53,179 nt of DNA from an uncultured Collinsella sp. GTDB lineage: Bacteria; Actinomycetota; Coriobacteriia; Coriobacteriales; Coriobacteriaceae. The position numbers and the translations under genes are program-made. Position 1 is the first letter of the stretch. Every line of letters begins with the position of its first letter. Shown here piece by piece: positions 16,501 to 24,722 of this stretch. Below the pieces are notes generated by a model. That model did no database searches, was not told the DNA's origin, and was given only the letters and a program-made list of their open reading frames with translations. The DNA lies in assembly GCA_902497025.1 (NCBI GenBank), contig CABVDJ010000011.1:1-53179 (forward strand), read 5' to 3'.

Positions 16501-17330
16501 TAAAGCGCCAGAAGGACCGCGCGAGCGGCCAGACGTCGTTCTTCGATATGTTTGGCGACGTTGAGGGCTCGGGCTTTGAGGTGAGCGTACCCGATCCGGA
16601 TGGCCAGGAGTGGGACCGCCACCTTAAGCTGAGCCAGGAGAAGGAGGTCCTGGGCATCTATGTCTCGGACCACCCGCTGCGCCCGTTTGAGTATGCACTT
16701 AGCAAAGCGCGCGACTTCTCGTTCTCGCAGATCGACACCGGCTACGAGGTTCAGAATCCTACGGGCGGCACCATCAACCAGGAGATTCCCGAGGGTAAGG
16801 CGCTGTGGTGGGCCGGCATGGTCTCGAGCGTGTCCAAGCGCGTGACCAAAAACGGCGACCCCATGGGTATTGTGCAGCTCGAGGACATGGAAGGCGAGGC
16901 CACGGTCGTGGTGTTCCCCAAGACCTACAAGGAGGCCGAGGGGTACCTGTACGGCGAGGTCGATCCCGAGACCGGCGCGCAGCTGTCCGATGCGTTTGTG
17001 CGCATTAAGGGCAAGCTCGAGCGCTCGGACCGCGGCGACCAGATCATCGCGCAGGAGATCGTGCCGCTGGAGCTTAACGAGGAGAACAACAAGCCCAAGG
17101 TGTTTGAGGTCATGGTGCCCAACAGCCGCTTTAGCCAGGGCAATATGGCGCGTCTTGCCACGGTGCTTACCGCCAACCCGGGCGGCGACCGCGTGGAGAT
17201 CTTTATCGAGCAGGTGGACGGGCGTGTGCTGCGTGCCGAGGTTCCGGCCAAGGTCAACGCACGCTCGATTCCGCTGCTGGCAGAGGCAAAGGCCATCGTT
17301 GGTAACCAAGGCAGAGTGACGGTGATCTAA
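13527..17330 (+). CDS. dnaE: DNA polymerase III alpha subunit DnaE
   Basis: 1267-aa replicative polymerase. The N-terminal PHP domain keeps its metal ligands: FVHLHNHTVFSMLDG, ITDHGYMYG, FGCEVYF, LYHMILLAK, TSACIAG and ATNDFHYL. This matches mycobacterial DnaE1, where PHP is the proofreading exonuclease. An insertion of about 50 charged residues sits in PHP after ACDAVNHNTPEYKTW. Polymerase motifs GPGRGSAAGAIVAYA and PDIDMDFDDERR (catalytic Asp pair, about residues 466-468) are intact, followed by FNKSHSAGYA, a helix-hairpin-helix (LAGIRGVGTGVA), and an OB fold (LEDMEGEATVVVFP). ATG 13527 follows GGAG at 13515. A TAAAAT box near 13480 is a possible -10. Confidence 0.97.
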   Translation: MAFVHLHNHTVFSMLDGATRIQDMVNRAVELGMPAVAITDHGYMYGVPDLALACDAVNHNTPEYKTWSHDKAFLEKDRRDELVEPDPESNPREHAQYVKDMAMWDEKGNIDELKPPLVIKPIFGCEVYFTPDETLARDHKPELYHMILLAKDQEGYVNLMQTVSEAAVQGFYYKPRVTLDNLRRHAKGMICTSACIAGIIPKYIDRGDMEGAIKWAETFRDTFEPGDFYIEIQEHGITTDNGLTDEQMDRTLIDIAKQVGVKVIATNDFHYLRREDAPVQDVIMCIGMNAKVDDPNRMRMTGSEFYMKTEEEMRAMFPYCPEACDNTLEIADKCYVELDWDSIILPRFPLLDPGETHESQFRRECEKGLRQHYGDDWATREIGGVNIKERFEYEYKVICDKGFAAYFLIVAEYVQWAKDNGIGVGPGRGSAAGAIVAYAMNITAFDPLENGLMFERFLSPQRTEMPDIDMDFDDERRLEVVEHVRQLYGPEKVTHVITYSTIKAKQAINDAARVLDYPVYMGQRLSKMVSSDPKVKLKQVLEKQPGKEDLFNPDFAEAYKKDDDARRIIDTALSIEGLTRGEGVHACAVLICRDPVNEHVPTKLDTKGGVEITQYEGHTVADMGLLKMDFLGLRTLTVISKAKANIKKNFGIDIKEEEIPFDDPEIFKLMGSGHTAGVFQVESAGMTATIKNMKPTEYKHVVALIALYRPGPLGAGMVSSYINRMNGKEPAVSYDDRLDDILGETYGTMVYQEQVMLISVEMCGFSKGESDSRIRKPVAKKKIKLLTSTVLHWEDGSDETTYDHWMNGAIKNNYTREVAQKIWDDVLEFASYAFNKSHSAGYAILVMQTAWLKAHYPHEYMAAVLTSYTGKTDKIVHYVSACRHDGIPVLSPDVNESGTEFTATKEGVRFGLAGIRGVGTGVAQAIIAEREAGGPFKTLHDFVERVDSSQANRRVIESLIKAGAFDSTGYPRRQMMHFVDKNNPENIIDAAVKRQKDRASGQTSFFDMFGDVEGSGFEVSVPDPDGQEWDRHLKLSQEKEVLGIYVSDHPLRPFEYALSKARDFSFSQIDTGYEVQNPTGGTINQEIPEGKALWWAGMVSSVSKRVTKNGDPMGIVQLEDMEGEATVVVFPKTYKEAEGYLYGEVDPETGAQLSDAFVRIKGKLERSDRGDQIIAQEIVPLELNEENNKPKVFEVMVPNSRFSQGNMARLATVLTANPGGDRVEIFIEQVDGRVLRAEVPAKVNARSIPLLAEAKAIVGNQGRVTVI

Positions 17331-17368
17331 GAGCGACCTTGCTGGTCCGCGCGAGATTGGAGGAAGTG

Positions 17369-20300
17369 ATGGCGCAGGGGACGTTTGTGCAGGCGCTTCG
17401 TAAGGAGGCGGCGCTTGGCAGCACCTTTATGAAGGGGCGTTCGCTCATGCTCAACGGCGCCGTGCTGTCGTTTGAGGACTCCGGCTCGCGCTTCTCCAAA
17501 AACGTGAACATCGAGGGTTCGGTGCGCGGCTCGCGCGGCGACCTGTACAAGACGCACGTGGCGCTCGACATGGACGAGCACGAGGTTATCGACTACGACT
17601 GCGATTGCCCCGCTGCCTTCCGCTATTCCGGCATGTGCAAGCACGCCATCGCCACGGCGCTGGCGTATCTGGATGCCAGCGGCGCCGAGCCCGTCGAGGG
17701 TTTGCGCACACCGGTCCGCACGTTTACGGCGCAGCCGAAACAGCCCGCGCGCACCGCGCTCAAAGCGCCGGCCGTCAATCCCAACTTTCCCTTTCCGGCG
17801 CCCGTCCCCACGAGTCCCAGCCTCATGGCGGCGCTCTCCGATCTTTCGGACGCACGCATGGATGAGCTGGCGAGCATGCGCCGCAAGCTCGCTGGCAGTG
17901 TGGATCCCGATGCCCCCAAGGCGGTGTTGGAGCCCTCGTTGGTGCCGTACTACAATCCACTGTTTGCCGACCGCTTTAGTTGGGCGCTCGAGCTTCGCAT
18001 TCGTTGTGGATCGGTCTCCTACGTGGTCAAGGATATCGACGGCATGGCCGACGCCTATGTCCGAGGCGGCACCTTCTCGTACGGCAAGAAGCTCACGTTT
18101 GTCCATACGCCCGAAGCCTTCGAGGACGTGTCGACAAAGCTGCTCAACCTTGTTGTGACGACAGTTGCCTATCTCGATGACATCACAAGCTCGCGTTCGG
18201 CGTCGTACGACTTTGCCCGCAGCGGTTTTGTCGCCGAGCGTCAGTTGCCGCTGTCCGAGCATAGCATCGTATATGTGCTGGACCTGCTGCGTGGCCAGAC
18301 CATCTCCTTTGAGCCCGCCTGGTCGCGGGGGACGACGACGCATCGCGCCTATGACGTGGCGGTTGAGATGCCTCCGGAAGGGGAGGACGAGGCTCTGTCT
18401 AAGCGCCCACCGCTCCTTGCCGCCAAAATCGCGCCGGCGGCTGGCGGCAGCTACGATCTACGCCTGCCGGCCGATGCATACTGCTTTGCTTCGGGCGACG
18501 TTGCCTATCTGGTCGACACCCGCCGTGCGCGCCGCGCCGATGTAGCGTTTGCCCAGCATGCGGCGCCGTTCCTATCGCGCTTACTGCCCTGTCGCACGCC
18601 GATCCATATCGCTGTCGACCAGGTGGGGGAGTTCTGTCGTATGGCGCTGCCCATTTTGCGCGACTACACCGACCTTACCGCGCCCGCCGTGCTCGACACC
18701 GTGGCGCCCGAGCCGAGCTTTGCCATGGCAATCGGTGTCGACGACGGGCTCGTGACCTGCAAGATTACGGTTTCCTACGGCGACTGGTCGGCAGATCTCT
18801 TTAGCCTGGGTGCTCCGGGAAGCCCCTTCGAAGAACAGCGCCCGGGCGTGCCGCCGCGCGACGAGATAGCAGAGTTTCGCGTTATGGACACGGCGGCCCT
18901 GTATTTCGACTTTTACGAGGGCGGCCTGGCGTTTGAGGAGCGCGACGACGAGAGCCTGTTCTGCTTGCTGACCGAGGGCCTGTCTGCCCTGTCCGAGCTG
19001 GGCGAGGTCATGCTCAGCGACCACCTACGCCAGATCTCGGTGCGCCCTGCGCCCAAGCTTTCGGTGCGTGCCACCGTCAAGAGCAACCTGCTCGATGTTG
19101 AACTGGGCGCGAGCGGTCTTTCGGCGGCAGATCTTGCCATCTACCTCGACTCCTACAAGCGCCATCAAACGTTTGCGCGCCTTACGTCCGGCGACATCAT
19201 TCGCCTGGACGAGGGCGCTCGAGCCGCGTTTGGCCTCGCCAAGGACCTGGGCGTCGATGCCGTCGACCTGATCGACGGCGTGTCGCTTTCCGCATCGAGC
19301 ACCCTGTTCGTCGATAGCATGCTCGCGCGCACGCCCGCGCTCGAGGCCGATCGCGACGCTGCGTTCCGCCGTACCGTCGAGCGCCTGGACACGCTCGGCA
19401 AGATGGACTTTACGGTACCCGCCTCGCTCAAGGCCACGCTGCGTGGCTACCAGGTCGACGGCTACCAGTGGCTCGGCTCGCTTGAGCATCTGGGCCTCGG
19501 CGGTATCTTGGCCGACGATATGGGCCTGGGCAAAACGCTCCAGATGATCGCGCATATCCTGGTGCGCGTGGAGGCGGGGGACAACAAGCCCACGCTCGTG
19601 GTATGCCCGGCCTCACTCGTGTACAACTGGACTGCCGAGCTGGAGCGCTTTGCGCCCTCGCTGGATGTGTGCGCCATCGTGGGCGCCAAGGCTCAACGCC
19701 GCGTGCAGATAGCAGGCGCCGACGAGCATAACGTGGTCGTGACGTCGTATGACCTCATGCGCCGCGATATCGACGAGTATGCCGAGCGGGACTTTGCCCG
19801 CGTGGTGCTCGATGAGGCCCAGTACATTAAAAACCCGCTCACCCAGGTGGCGCGCGCCGCAAAGCGCCTGCCTGCCGGCGTGCGCTTTGCCCTGACGGGC
19901 ACGCCCATCGAAAACCGCCTATCCGAGCTCTGGAGCATCTTCGACTTTTTAATGCCGGGCCTGCTCGGCACGCGCGAGTCGTTTGCCAAGCGCTTCGAAA
20001 GCCCGGTCGAGCATGCCGAGGGCGACAGTGCCGCTCGCCTGCAAGCGCTCGTGTCGCCGTTTGTGTTGCGCCGTGTCAAGGAAGACGTGGTGGCCGACCT
20101 GCCCGAGAAGATCGAGGATACGGTCATGGCGCAGCTCACCGGCGAGCAGCGCAAACTCTACCTGGCCAACCAGGACCGCATCGCCCAGCAGGTGCAGCAT
20201 CGCGAGGCATCCGAGTTTAAGAAGGACAAGCTCAAGGTGCTCGCCGAGCTCACCAAGCTGCGCCAGATCTGCTGCGACCCGCGTCTGCACTACGAGGATT

Positions 20301-20833
20301 ACAAGGCGGGGAGCGCCAAACTCGATACGTGCATGGAGCTCGTGCACGGCGCACTCGACGGCGGACATCGCATCCTGTTGTTCAGCCAGTTTACGGGTAT
20401 GCTCGATATTATCGGTAAGCGCCTGGCCAAGGAGGACATCGCCTTCCTTAAGCTCACGGGCGCTTCGTCTAAGGAGAGCCGCGCCAAGATGGTCGCGCAG
20501 TTCCAAGCGGGCGAGGTTCCGGTCTTTTTGATTTCGCTCAAGGCGGGCGGCGTGGGCCTTAACTTGACGGCTGCCGACGTGGTCATCCACTACGATCCGT
20601 GGTGGAACGTGGCGGCGCAGGACCAAGCAACTGATCGTGCACACCGTATTGGCCAGCAACATACCGTGACCGTGTACAAGCTCATCGCCAAGGACACGAT
20701 CGAGGAGCGCATTATGCAGATGCAGGAGTCCAAGCGCGACCTGGTCAACAGCGTGCTCGGCGGCGACGGCATCTCGTCGGCACTGTTCACGCGCGAGGAT
20801 GTTCTGGCGCTGCTCGGCGGCGACGGGCGCTAG
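17369..20833 (+). CDS. SWIM zinc-finger SNF2-family DEAD/DEAH helicase
   Basis: 1154 aa. The N-terminus has a SWIM zinc finger, DYDCDCPAAFRYSGMCKH (CxC...CxH, about residues 77-94). About 600 residues of SNF2-associated region follow. The C-terminal ATPase has DDMGLGKTLQ (Walker A), LDEAQYIKN (DEAH-like box), LTGTPIENRLSELWSI, then RILLFSQFTGMLDII, GGVGLNLTAADVV and ATDRAHRIGQ. Bacterial SNF2 proteins of this type remodel protein-DNA complexes; the true role is unknown. I start at ATG 17369, since GGAGGA lies 6 nt upstream; an upstream in-frame start at 17339 would overlap no signal. The gene follows dnaE by 38 bp and may be co-transcribed. Confidence 0.92.
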   Translation: MAQGTFVQALRKEAALGSTFMKGRSLMLNGAVLSFEDSGSRFSKNVNIEGSVRGSRGDLYKTHVALDMDEHEVIDYDCDCPAAFRYSGMCKHAIATALAYLDASGAEPVEGLRTPVRTFTAQPKQPARTALKAPAVNPNFPFPAPVPTSPSLMAALSDLSDARMDELASMRRKLAGSVDPDAPKAVLEPSLVPYYNPLFADRFSWALELRIRCGSVSYVVKDIDGMADAYVRGGTFSYGKKLTFVHTPEAFEDVSTKLLNLVVTTVAYLDDITSSRSASYDFARSGFVAERQLPLSEHSIVYVLDLLRGQTISFEPAWSRGTTTHRAYDVAVEMPPEGEDEALSKRPPLLAAKIAPAAGGSYDLRLPADAYCFASGDVAYLVDTRRARRADVAFAQHAAPFLSRLLPCRTPIHIAVDQVGEFCRMALPILRDYTDLTAPAVLDTVAPEPSFAMAIGVDDGLVTCKITVSYGDWSADLFSLGAPGSPFEEQRPGVPPRDEIAEFRVMDTAALYFDFYEGGLAFEERDDESLFCLLTEGLSALSELGEVMLSDHLRQISVRPAPKLSVRATVKSNLLDVELGASGLSAADLAIYLDSYKRHQTFARLTSGDIIRLDEGARAAFGLAKDLGVDAVDLIDGVSLSASSTLFVDSMLARTPALEADRDAAFRRTVERLDTLGKMDFTVPASLKATLRGYQVDGYQWLGSLEHLGLGGILADDMGLGKTLQMIAHILVRVEAGDNKPTLVVCPASLVYNWTAELERFAPSLDVCAIVGAKAQRRVQIAGADEHNVVVTSYDLMRRDIDEYAERDFARVVLDEAQYIKNPLTQVARAAKRLPAGVRFALTGTPIENRLSELWSIFDFLMPGLLGTRESFAKRFESPVEHAEGDSAARLQALVSPFVLRRVKEDVVADLPEKIEDTVMAQLTGEQRKLYLANQDRIAQQVQHREASEFKKDKLKVLAELTKLRQICCDPRLHYEDYKAGSAKLDTCMELVHGALDGGHRILLFSQFTGMLDIIGKRLAKEDIAFLKLTGASSKESRAKMVAQFQAGEVPVFLISLKAGGVGLNLTAADVVIHYDPWWNVAAQDQATDRAHRIGQQHTVTVYKLIAKDTIEERIMQMQESKRDLVNSVLGGDGISSALFTREDVLALLGGDGR

Positions 20834-20997
20834 CCGCGCGCGGGGTGGGACTGCTGGAGTGGGCAGGACGGTCGACGCATTTTGGTCCGACCGCTTGCCT
20901 GATCCGTTATGTGTTCATTTGCCATGCCGTGGATGGTTCGCCTGCCTTTGGGCATAAGAACCTCAAGAACATCGGCACATCAGCAAAGGAGAACATC

Positions 20998-21360
20998 ATG
21001 GCGAAATTCTTTAAGGACCCCGATGGCAAGCTCATTGCCGCCCTTGGCAACGACGTTGCAACCCCTGCCGGCTGCACGGAACTGACCGCAAACACTGAGG
21101 ACGCGGCGCACGAGAAACACGTGCCTGTTGTCGAGACCGAGCGCGACGGTCACGTGATTCGCGCACGCGTTGGCTCGGTCGAGCATCCCAGCCTGCCCGA
21201 ACACTACATTGAGTGGATCGCCCTTGAGGCCGAGGGCCGCTTAGAGGTCCATTACCTTGAGCCCGGCATGAAACCCGCGACGTTTTTCGCGGGCGGCTCC
21301 AAGACCGGTACCGTCTATGCCTACTGCAACCTGCACGGGCTGTGGTCCGCGACATTCTAG
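20998..21360 (+). CDS. superoxide reductase (desulfoferrodoxin family), single iron centre
   Basis: 120-aa cytosolic enzyme that reduces superoxide to peroxide without making oxygen, a typical anaerobe defence. All ligands of the catalytic square-pyramidal iron are present: H41 in EKHVP, H63 and H69 in EHPSLPEHYIEW, C110 and H113 in YCNLHG, plus the conserved Lys 40. The N-terminal 36 residues resemble the desulforedoxin domain but keep one Cys (C26) instead of four, so centre I is missing. AAGGAGA precedes ATG 20998. It has a private terminator and stands alone between the SNF2 gene and the NAD synthetase-like gene. Confidence 0.93.
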   Translation: MAKFFKDPDGKLIAALGNDVATPAGCTELTANTEDAAHEKHVPVVETERDGHVIRARVGSVEHPSLPEHYIEWIALEAEGRLEVHYLEPGMKPATFFAGGSKTGTVYAYCNLHGLWSATF

Positions 21361-21405
21361 GAGCGCGCCCCCGCTCGGGGTATCATAGCTAGCATATGCA
21401 CATGC

Positions 21406-21438
21406 AAGCGCCGGCTGCATTATGCGGCCGGCGCTTTT
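21406..21438 (+). terminator. rho-independent terminator after the superoxide reductase gene
   Basis: AAGCGCCGGC / GCCGGCGCTT stem around TGCATTATGCG, followed by TTTTAC. Confidence 0.85.
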
Positions 21439-21477
21439 ACTACGATTTCGATGGTTTACGACGGAAAGGGCTGGGCC

Positions 21478-23463
21478 ATGAAGCTCGCGCTTGCACAGAT
21501 CGATATGCGCCTGGGTGATATTGAGGGCATTTGCGGCCGCATCGAGGACCAGGCTCGTCTGGCCCACGAGCGCGGGGCGCGCGTGCTGTGCGTTCCGGCT
21601 CCGCTCTTTATGGGCGCCATGCCCGGTGGCCTGGTGGGCGCTGCCGACTTTGAGCACGACATGCTTGCCGGCTTGACTGGTGTCGCCGAGCGTATCCAGG
21701 AGCTTGACATGATCTGCATCGTGCCCGCGGCGGTTTCGTTTGAGGGCCAGCCGTTGCTCGACTACATGATGCTCAAGGACGGTCATGTGGTGCCGGCGCG
21801 TTCGAGCATTGCCCTGCAGCGTGGCGAGAACAACGACACACGTTGGGCGCCGCCGGTGTTCGACGTGGACGGCGTGCGCATCGCCGTGATTTTTGACTTG
21901 GACCGCGAACTCGAGATGTTGCCGACCGGTGTTGACCTCATTGCGTATTTCCAATTCAACGCGTTTGACATGACCGACCGTGAGACTGCCGCCATTGCCG
22001 CCGTTCGCAGCGGCGCCTACCGCAAGATCGCATCCAAGCGCAGCGTGTGGTTTGCCTGCATGGCGCCGGTCGGTGCCTATGACGAGTCGGTGTATACCGG
22101 CGGTTCGTTTGTGCTCGACGACTGCGGTCGCGTGGTGGCCCAGGCGCCGTGCTTTGAGGAGAGCCTGCTGGTTCAGGAGATTCAGCGCGGCGTGATGCTC
22201 GATGCCCTGGAAGACCACGAGCTGCCCGAGTTTCGCTCCGAGGAATGGCTGTGGCAGGCGCTGGTGCTTGCCGTTCGCGATAACGCCCGCGCCCGCGGTG
22301 CGTCGCGCGCCGTGGTGGCGCTCGAGGGCGACTTGCCGTCGTCCCTGCTGGCGGCGCTGGCCGTCGACGCTCTGGGCCCGCGCAATGTGATTGGCCTGGT
22401 GCTGGGGCGCAACCGTATCTTTACGCCGGCGCAGGAAGAAGCCGAGGCTGCCCGCTGTGCCGCCGTCCGCGCCATCGCCGAGCGTCTGCACATTCGCACC
22501 GTCGAGCGCGATGCACCGGATGCGGCGCGCGTGCTCGATCGCGACGTGTCGGCGGGCGATGCCGAGCGCCTGCGCTCGCGCACGCTGGGCCTGATGCTGG
22601 AGGATACGGCGCTCGAGCTGGGTGCGATGGCGCTGAGCCCGCTGTCCAAAACCGAGTACGCGCTGGCGGCGCCGGCGCTTTGCGGCGGCTACCAGGGCGA
22701 CTTTGCGCCCTTTGGCGATGTGTACCTGTCGACGCTTGAGTTTGTGGCGCGTGTGCGCAACCGCACGTCTGCCGTGGTGCCCCAAGAGCTCGTGACGCTC
22801 AACGCAGTGGAAGATTGTATGGAACGCGTGCTGGCGCAGGCGCTCTCGACGCTCGACGGTCCGGTCGATATGCTCGACCGTGCGGCACAGCTGCTCGGCG
22901 GGCTTGAGCCGGGTGAGGTCGATGGCGCGCTCGAGGCGCACGTAGACCGCAATCGACCTTTCGACGACATCCCGATGGCCGCTGGCAAGCCTGAGGCCTG
23001 CTCGCTGCTGCTGATGCTCGTTCGACAGGGTGAGGCTGCCCGTCGCATGCTACCGACGGCGCCGATCGTCTCGGCCCGTTCGTTTGCCGAGCGTGCCTGG
23101 CCGTATATGCTCGCGTGGTCCGACCTGGGGCTTAACGGCAAGGAGCGTATGACGGTCGATTCGCTGGCGCGCGCCGAGGTGCGCCGTTTTGCTGACGAGG
23201 ATACGAGCGAGCGCGTGCGAAACGAGATGATGGGCGTGCTGGGCGAGCTACTGGGTATTTCGCCCGAGCAAATGGAGGAGCTGCGCTCTGAGGACGGTCA
23301 GCGTCGTTTGCACGAGGGAATGAAAAAGTTCGAGGGCGAGGTTCAGGACGCCATCGATAAGATGATGGGCGGTCAGGGCGGCTCGCAGGGTGGGCCCCAG
23401 GGCACGCCGATGCCGCATCCGCCAGTAGATCCGAGGCAGTTCCCATTCTTTAGCCAGAACTAG
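21478..23463 (+). CDS. glutamine-dependent NAD synthetase homologue with both active sites lost
   Basis: 661 aa with the layout of NadE: N-terminal nitrilase-fold glutaminase (about 1-260), synthetase domain (about 275-470), and a C-terminal extension. MKLALAQIDMRLGDIEG is a classic NadE start. The glutaminase triad is gone: Glu replaced at A41 (VPAPLFMG), Lys absent near 110 (ARSSIALQ), Cys replaced by D140 (AVIFDLDRE). The ATP pyrophosphatase loop SGGxDS reads EGDLPS (283-288). Remaining family blocks persist, e.g. LSPLSKTEYAL, DFAPFGDVY and RSFAERAWPY. The frame is open and codon use ordinary, so it looks like a maintained pseudoenzyme rather than decay. Start at ATG 21478 behind GGAAAGG. 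It precedes ruvCAB. Function unknown. Confidence 0.8.
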   Translation: MKLALAQIDMRLGDIEGICGRIEDQARLAHERGARVLCVPAPLFMGAMPGGLVGAADFEHDMLAGLTGVAERIQELDMICIVPAAVSFEGQPLLDYMMLKDGHVVPARSSIALQRGENNDTRWAPPVFDVDGVRIAVIFDLDRELEMLPTGVDLIAYFQFNAFDMTDRETAAIAAVRSGAYRKIASKRSVWFACMAPVGAYDESVYTGGSFVLDDCGRVVAQAPCFEESLLVQEIQRGVMLDALEDHELPEFRSEEWLWQALVLAVRDNARARGASRAVVALEGDLPSSLLAALAVDALGPRNVIGLVLGRNRIFTPAQEEAEAARCAAVRAIAERLHIRTVERDAPDAARVLDRDVSAGDAERLRSRTLGLMLEDTALELGAMALSPLSKTEYALAAPALCGGYQGDFAPFGDVYLSTLEFVARVRNRTSAVVPQELVTLNAVEDCMERVLAQALSTLDGPVDMLDRAAQLLGGLEPGEVDGALEAHVDRNRPFDDIPMAAGKPEACSLLLMLVRQGEAARRMLPTAPIVSARSFAERAWPYMLAWSDLGLNGKERMTVDSLARAEVRRFADEDTSERVRNEMMGVLGELLGISPEQMEELRSEDGQRRLHEGMKKFEGEVQDAIDKMMGGQGGSQGGPQGTPMPHPPVDPRQFPFFSQN

Positions 23464-23580
23464 GGCAGAAGCAATCTTGCTTTAAGCATCTTGGCCCCGT
23501 TGTGTTATTCTAGAACAGACGTTCGTGAATGATGCGCGGGGCCTTGTCTTGCGCTGTGCTTGTGGCGAGGGGAGGTTGGC

Positions 23581-24102
23581 TTGGTTATCTTGGGCATCGA
23601 CCCCGGTTTGGCTCATACGGGTTGGGGGATTATCGAGGAGCGGCGTGGCGAGGTTCGCTGCCGTGCCTACGGCTGCATCGAGACCAGTGCCGGAAGTCCG
23701 CTCGCGGTGCGCCTGTCGCATATCGCCCATGACCTTAAGGATGTCGTCGAGCGTTATCGACCCGACACGGCTGCTGTCGAGAGCATCTACTTTGGCGCCA
23801 ACGTTCGTTCGGCCATCCCCACGGCGCATGCCCGCGGTGCTGCGCTCGTGGCGCTTTCGGAGTGCGCGCTCGAGATTGGCGAGTACACGCCCATGCAGAT
23901 CAAACAGGCTGTGGTGGGCACCGGCGCCGCGGACAAGCGGCAGGTCGCCTACATGGTACGCACGCTCACGCAGCTCGACCACGACCCGCATCCCGACCAT
24001 GCCGCCGATGCCCTGGCTTGCGCCATATGCCACGTAAACCTCAGCCGCACCCGCGCCCTCACCGGTGGCGAGTTCTATCAACAGAGAGGAACCGGATACT
24101 GA
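23581..24102 (+). CDS. ruvC: Holliday junction resolvase RuvC
   Basis: 173-aa RNase H-fold endonuclease that cuts four-way junctions with RuvAB. Acidic catalytic residues are in VILGIDPGLAHTGWG (Asp), VESIYFGANVRS (Glu) and HPDHAADALACA (Asp pair). The start is taken as TTG 23581, with GGGGAGG about 6 nt upstream, so that the protein begins just before ILGIDPG as in the family. An in-frame TTG at 23560 is possible but lacks a ribosome site. The stop overlaps the ruvA start (TGATG), so the genes are translationally coupled. Confidence 0.95.
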   Translation: MVILGIDPGLAHTGWGIIEERRGEVRCRAYGCIETSAGSPLAVRLSHIAHDLKDVVERYRPDTAAVESIYFGANVRSAIPTAHARGAALVALSECALEIGEYTPMQIKQAVVGTGAADKRQVAYMVRTLTQLDHDPHPDHAADALACAICHVNLSRTRALTGGEFYQQRGTGY

Positions 24103-24722
24103 TGATTTCCCAGCTCCACGGAACGCTTGTCGAGTCCACGATGAGTTCTGCTGTCGTCGATGTGTCGGGCGTTGGCTTTGAGCTCGGCATCTCGGGCAGC
24201 ACTGCGGCCACGTTGCCGACGCCCGGCGGCGAGGTCCGCCTCTACACGCGTATGCAGGTGCGCGAGGACGCCATGACACTTTTCGGTTTTTCCTCAAAGG
24301 ATGAGCGCACGATGTTCGACCGGCTCGTGTCCGTCTCGGGCGTTGGCCCGCGCTTGGCGCTCGCCGTGCTTTCCACCTATACCGTGGGGCAGCTGTATTC
24401 GCTGGTGATGGCCGAGGACGACAAGGGCATGGCCAAGGTACCCGGTGTGGGCAAAAAGACAGCTCAGCGCCTGATCCTGGAACTCAAGAGCACCTTTGCC
24501 AAGGATAAGGGCTTTGTGCCGGTCGACGTGATTCCCGGCCAGGTTGCGATGCCGGTTCCCGCCGCCGCTCCTTCGGCGATTGATGATGCCCGTGCGGCAC
24601 TCCTTTCCATGGGCTTTAGCCCGCAGGAGACCGATGTTGCCCTGAGCGGGTATGATGGTCAGAATATGCGTGTCGAGGATCTGCTCGGCGCGGCGCTTAA
24701 GCGACTCGGAATGGATGCGTGA
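24102..24722 (+). CDS. ruvA: Holliday junction DNA helicase subunit RuvA
   Basis: 206-aa tetrameric junction-binding protein that positions RuvB rings for branch migration. Domain I (OB fold) starts MISQLHGTLVE. Helix-hairpin-helix motifs are VSGVGPRLALAVLS and VPGVGKKTAQRLILELK. The C-terminal domain III (ALLSMGFSPQETDVALSG), joined by a flexible Ala/Pro linker, contacts RuvB. ATG 24102 overlaps the ruvC stop by one base, and its own stop overlaps the ruvB start the same way. Confidence 0.96.
   Translation: MISQLHGTLVESTMSSAVVDVSGVGFELGISGSTAATLPTPGGEVRLYTRMQVREDAMTLFGFSSKDERTMFDRLVSVSGVGPRLALAVLSTYTVGQLYSLVMAEDDKGMAKVPGVGKKTAQRLILELKSTFAKDKGFVPVDVIPGQVAMPVPAAAPSAIDDARAALLSMGFSPQETDVALSGYDGQNMRVEDLLGAALKRLGMDA

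Noticed and set aside
13791..17309. 1172-codon open frame on the minus strand opposite dnaE
   Set aside because: Shadow of dnaE for the same reason; no ribosome site and no recognisable protein.
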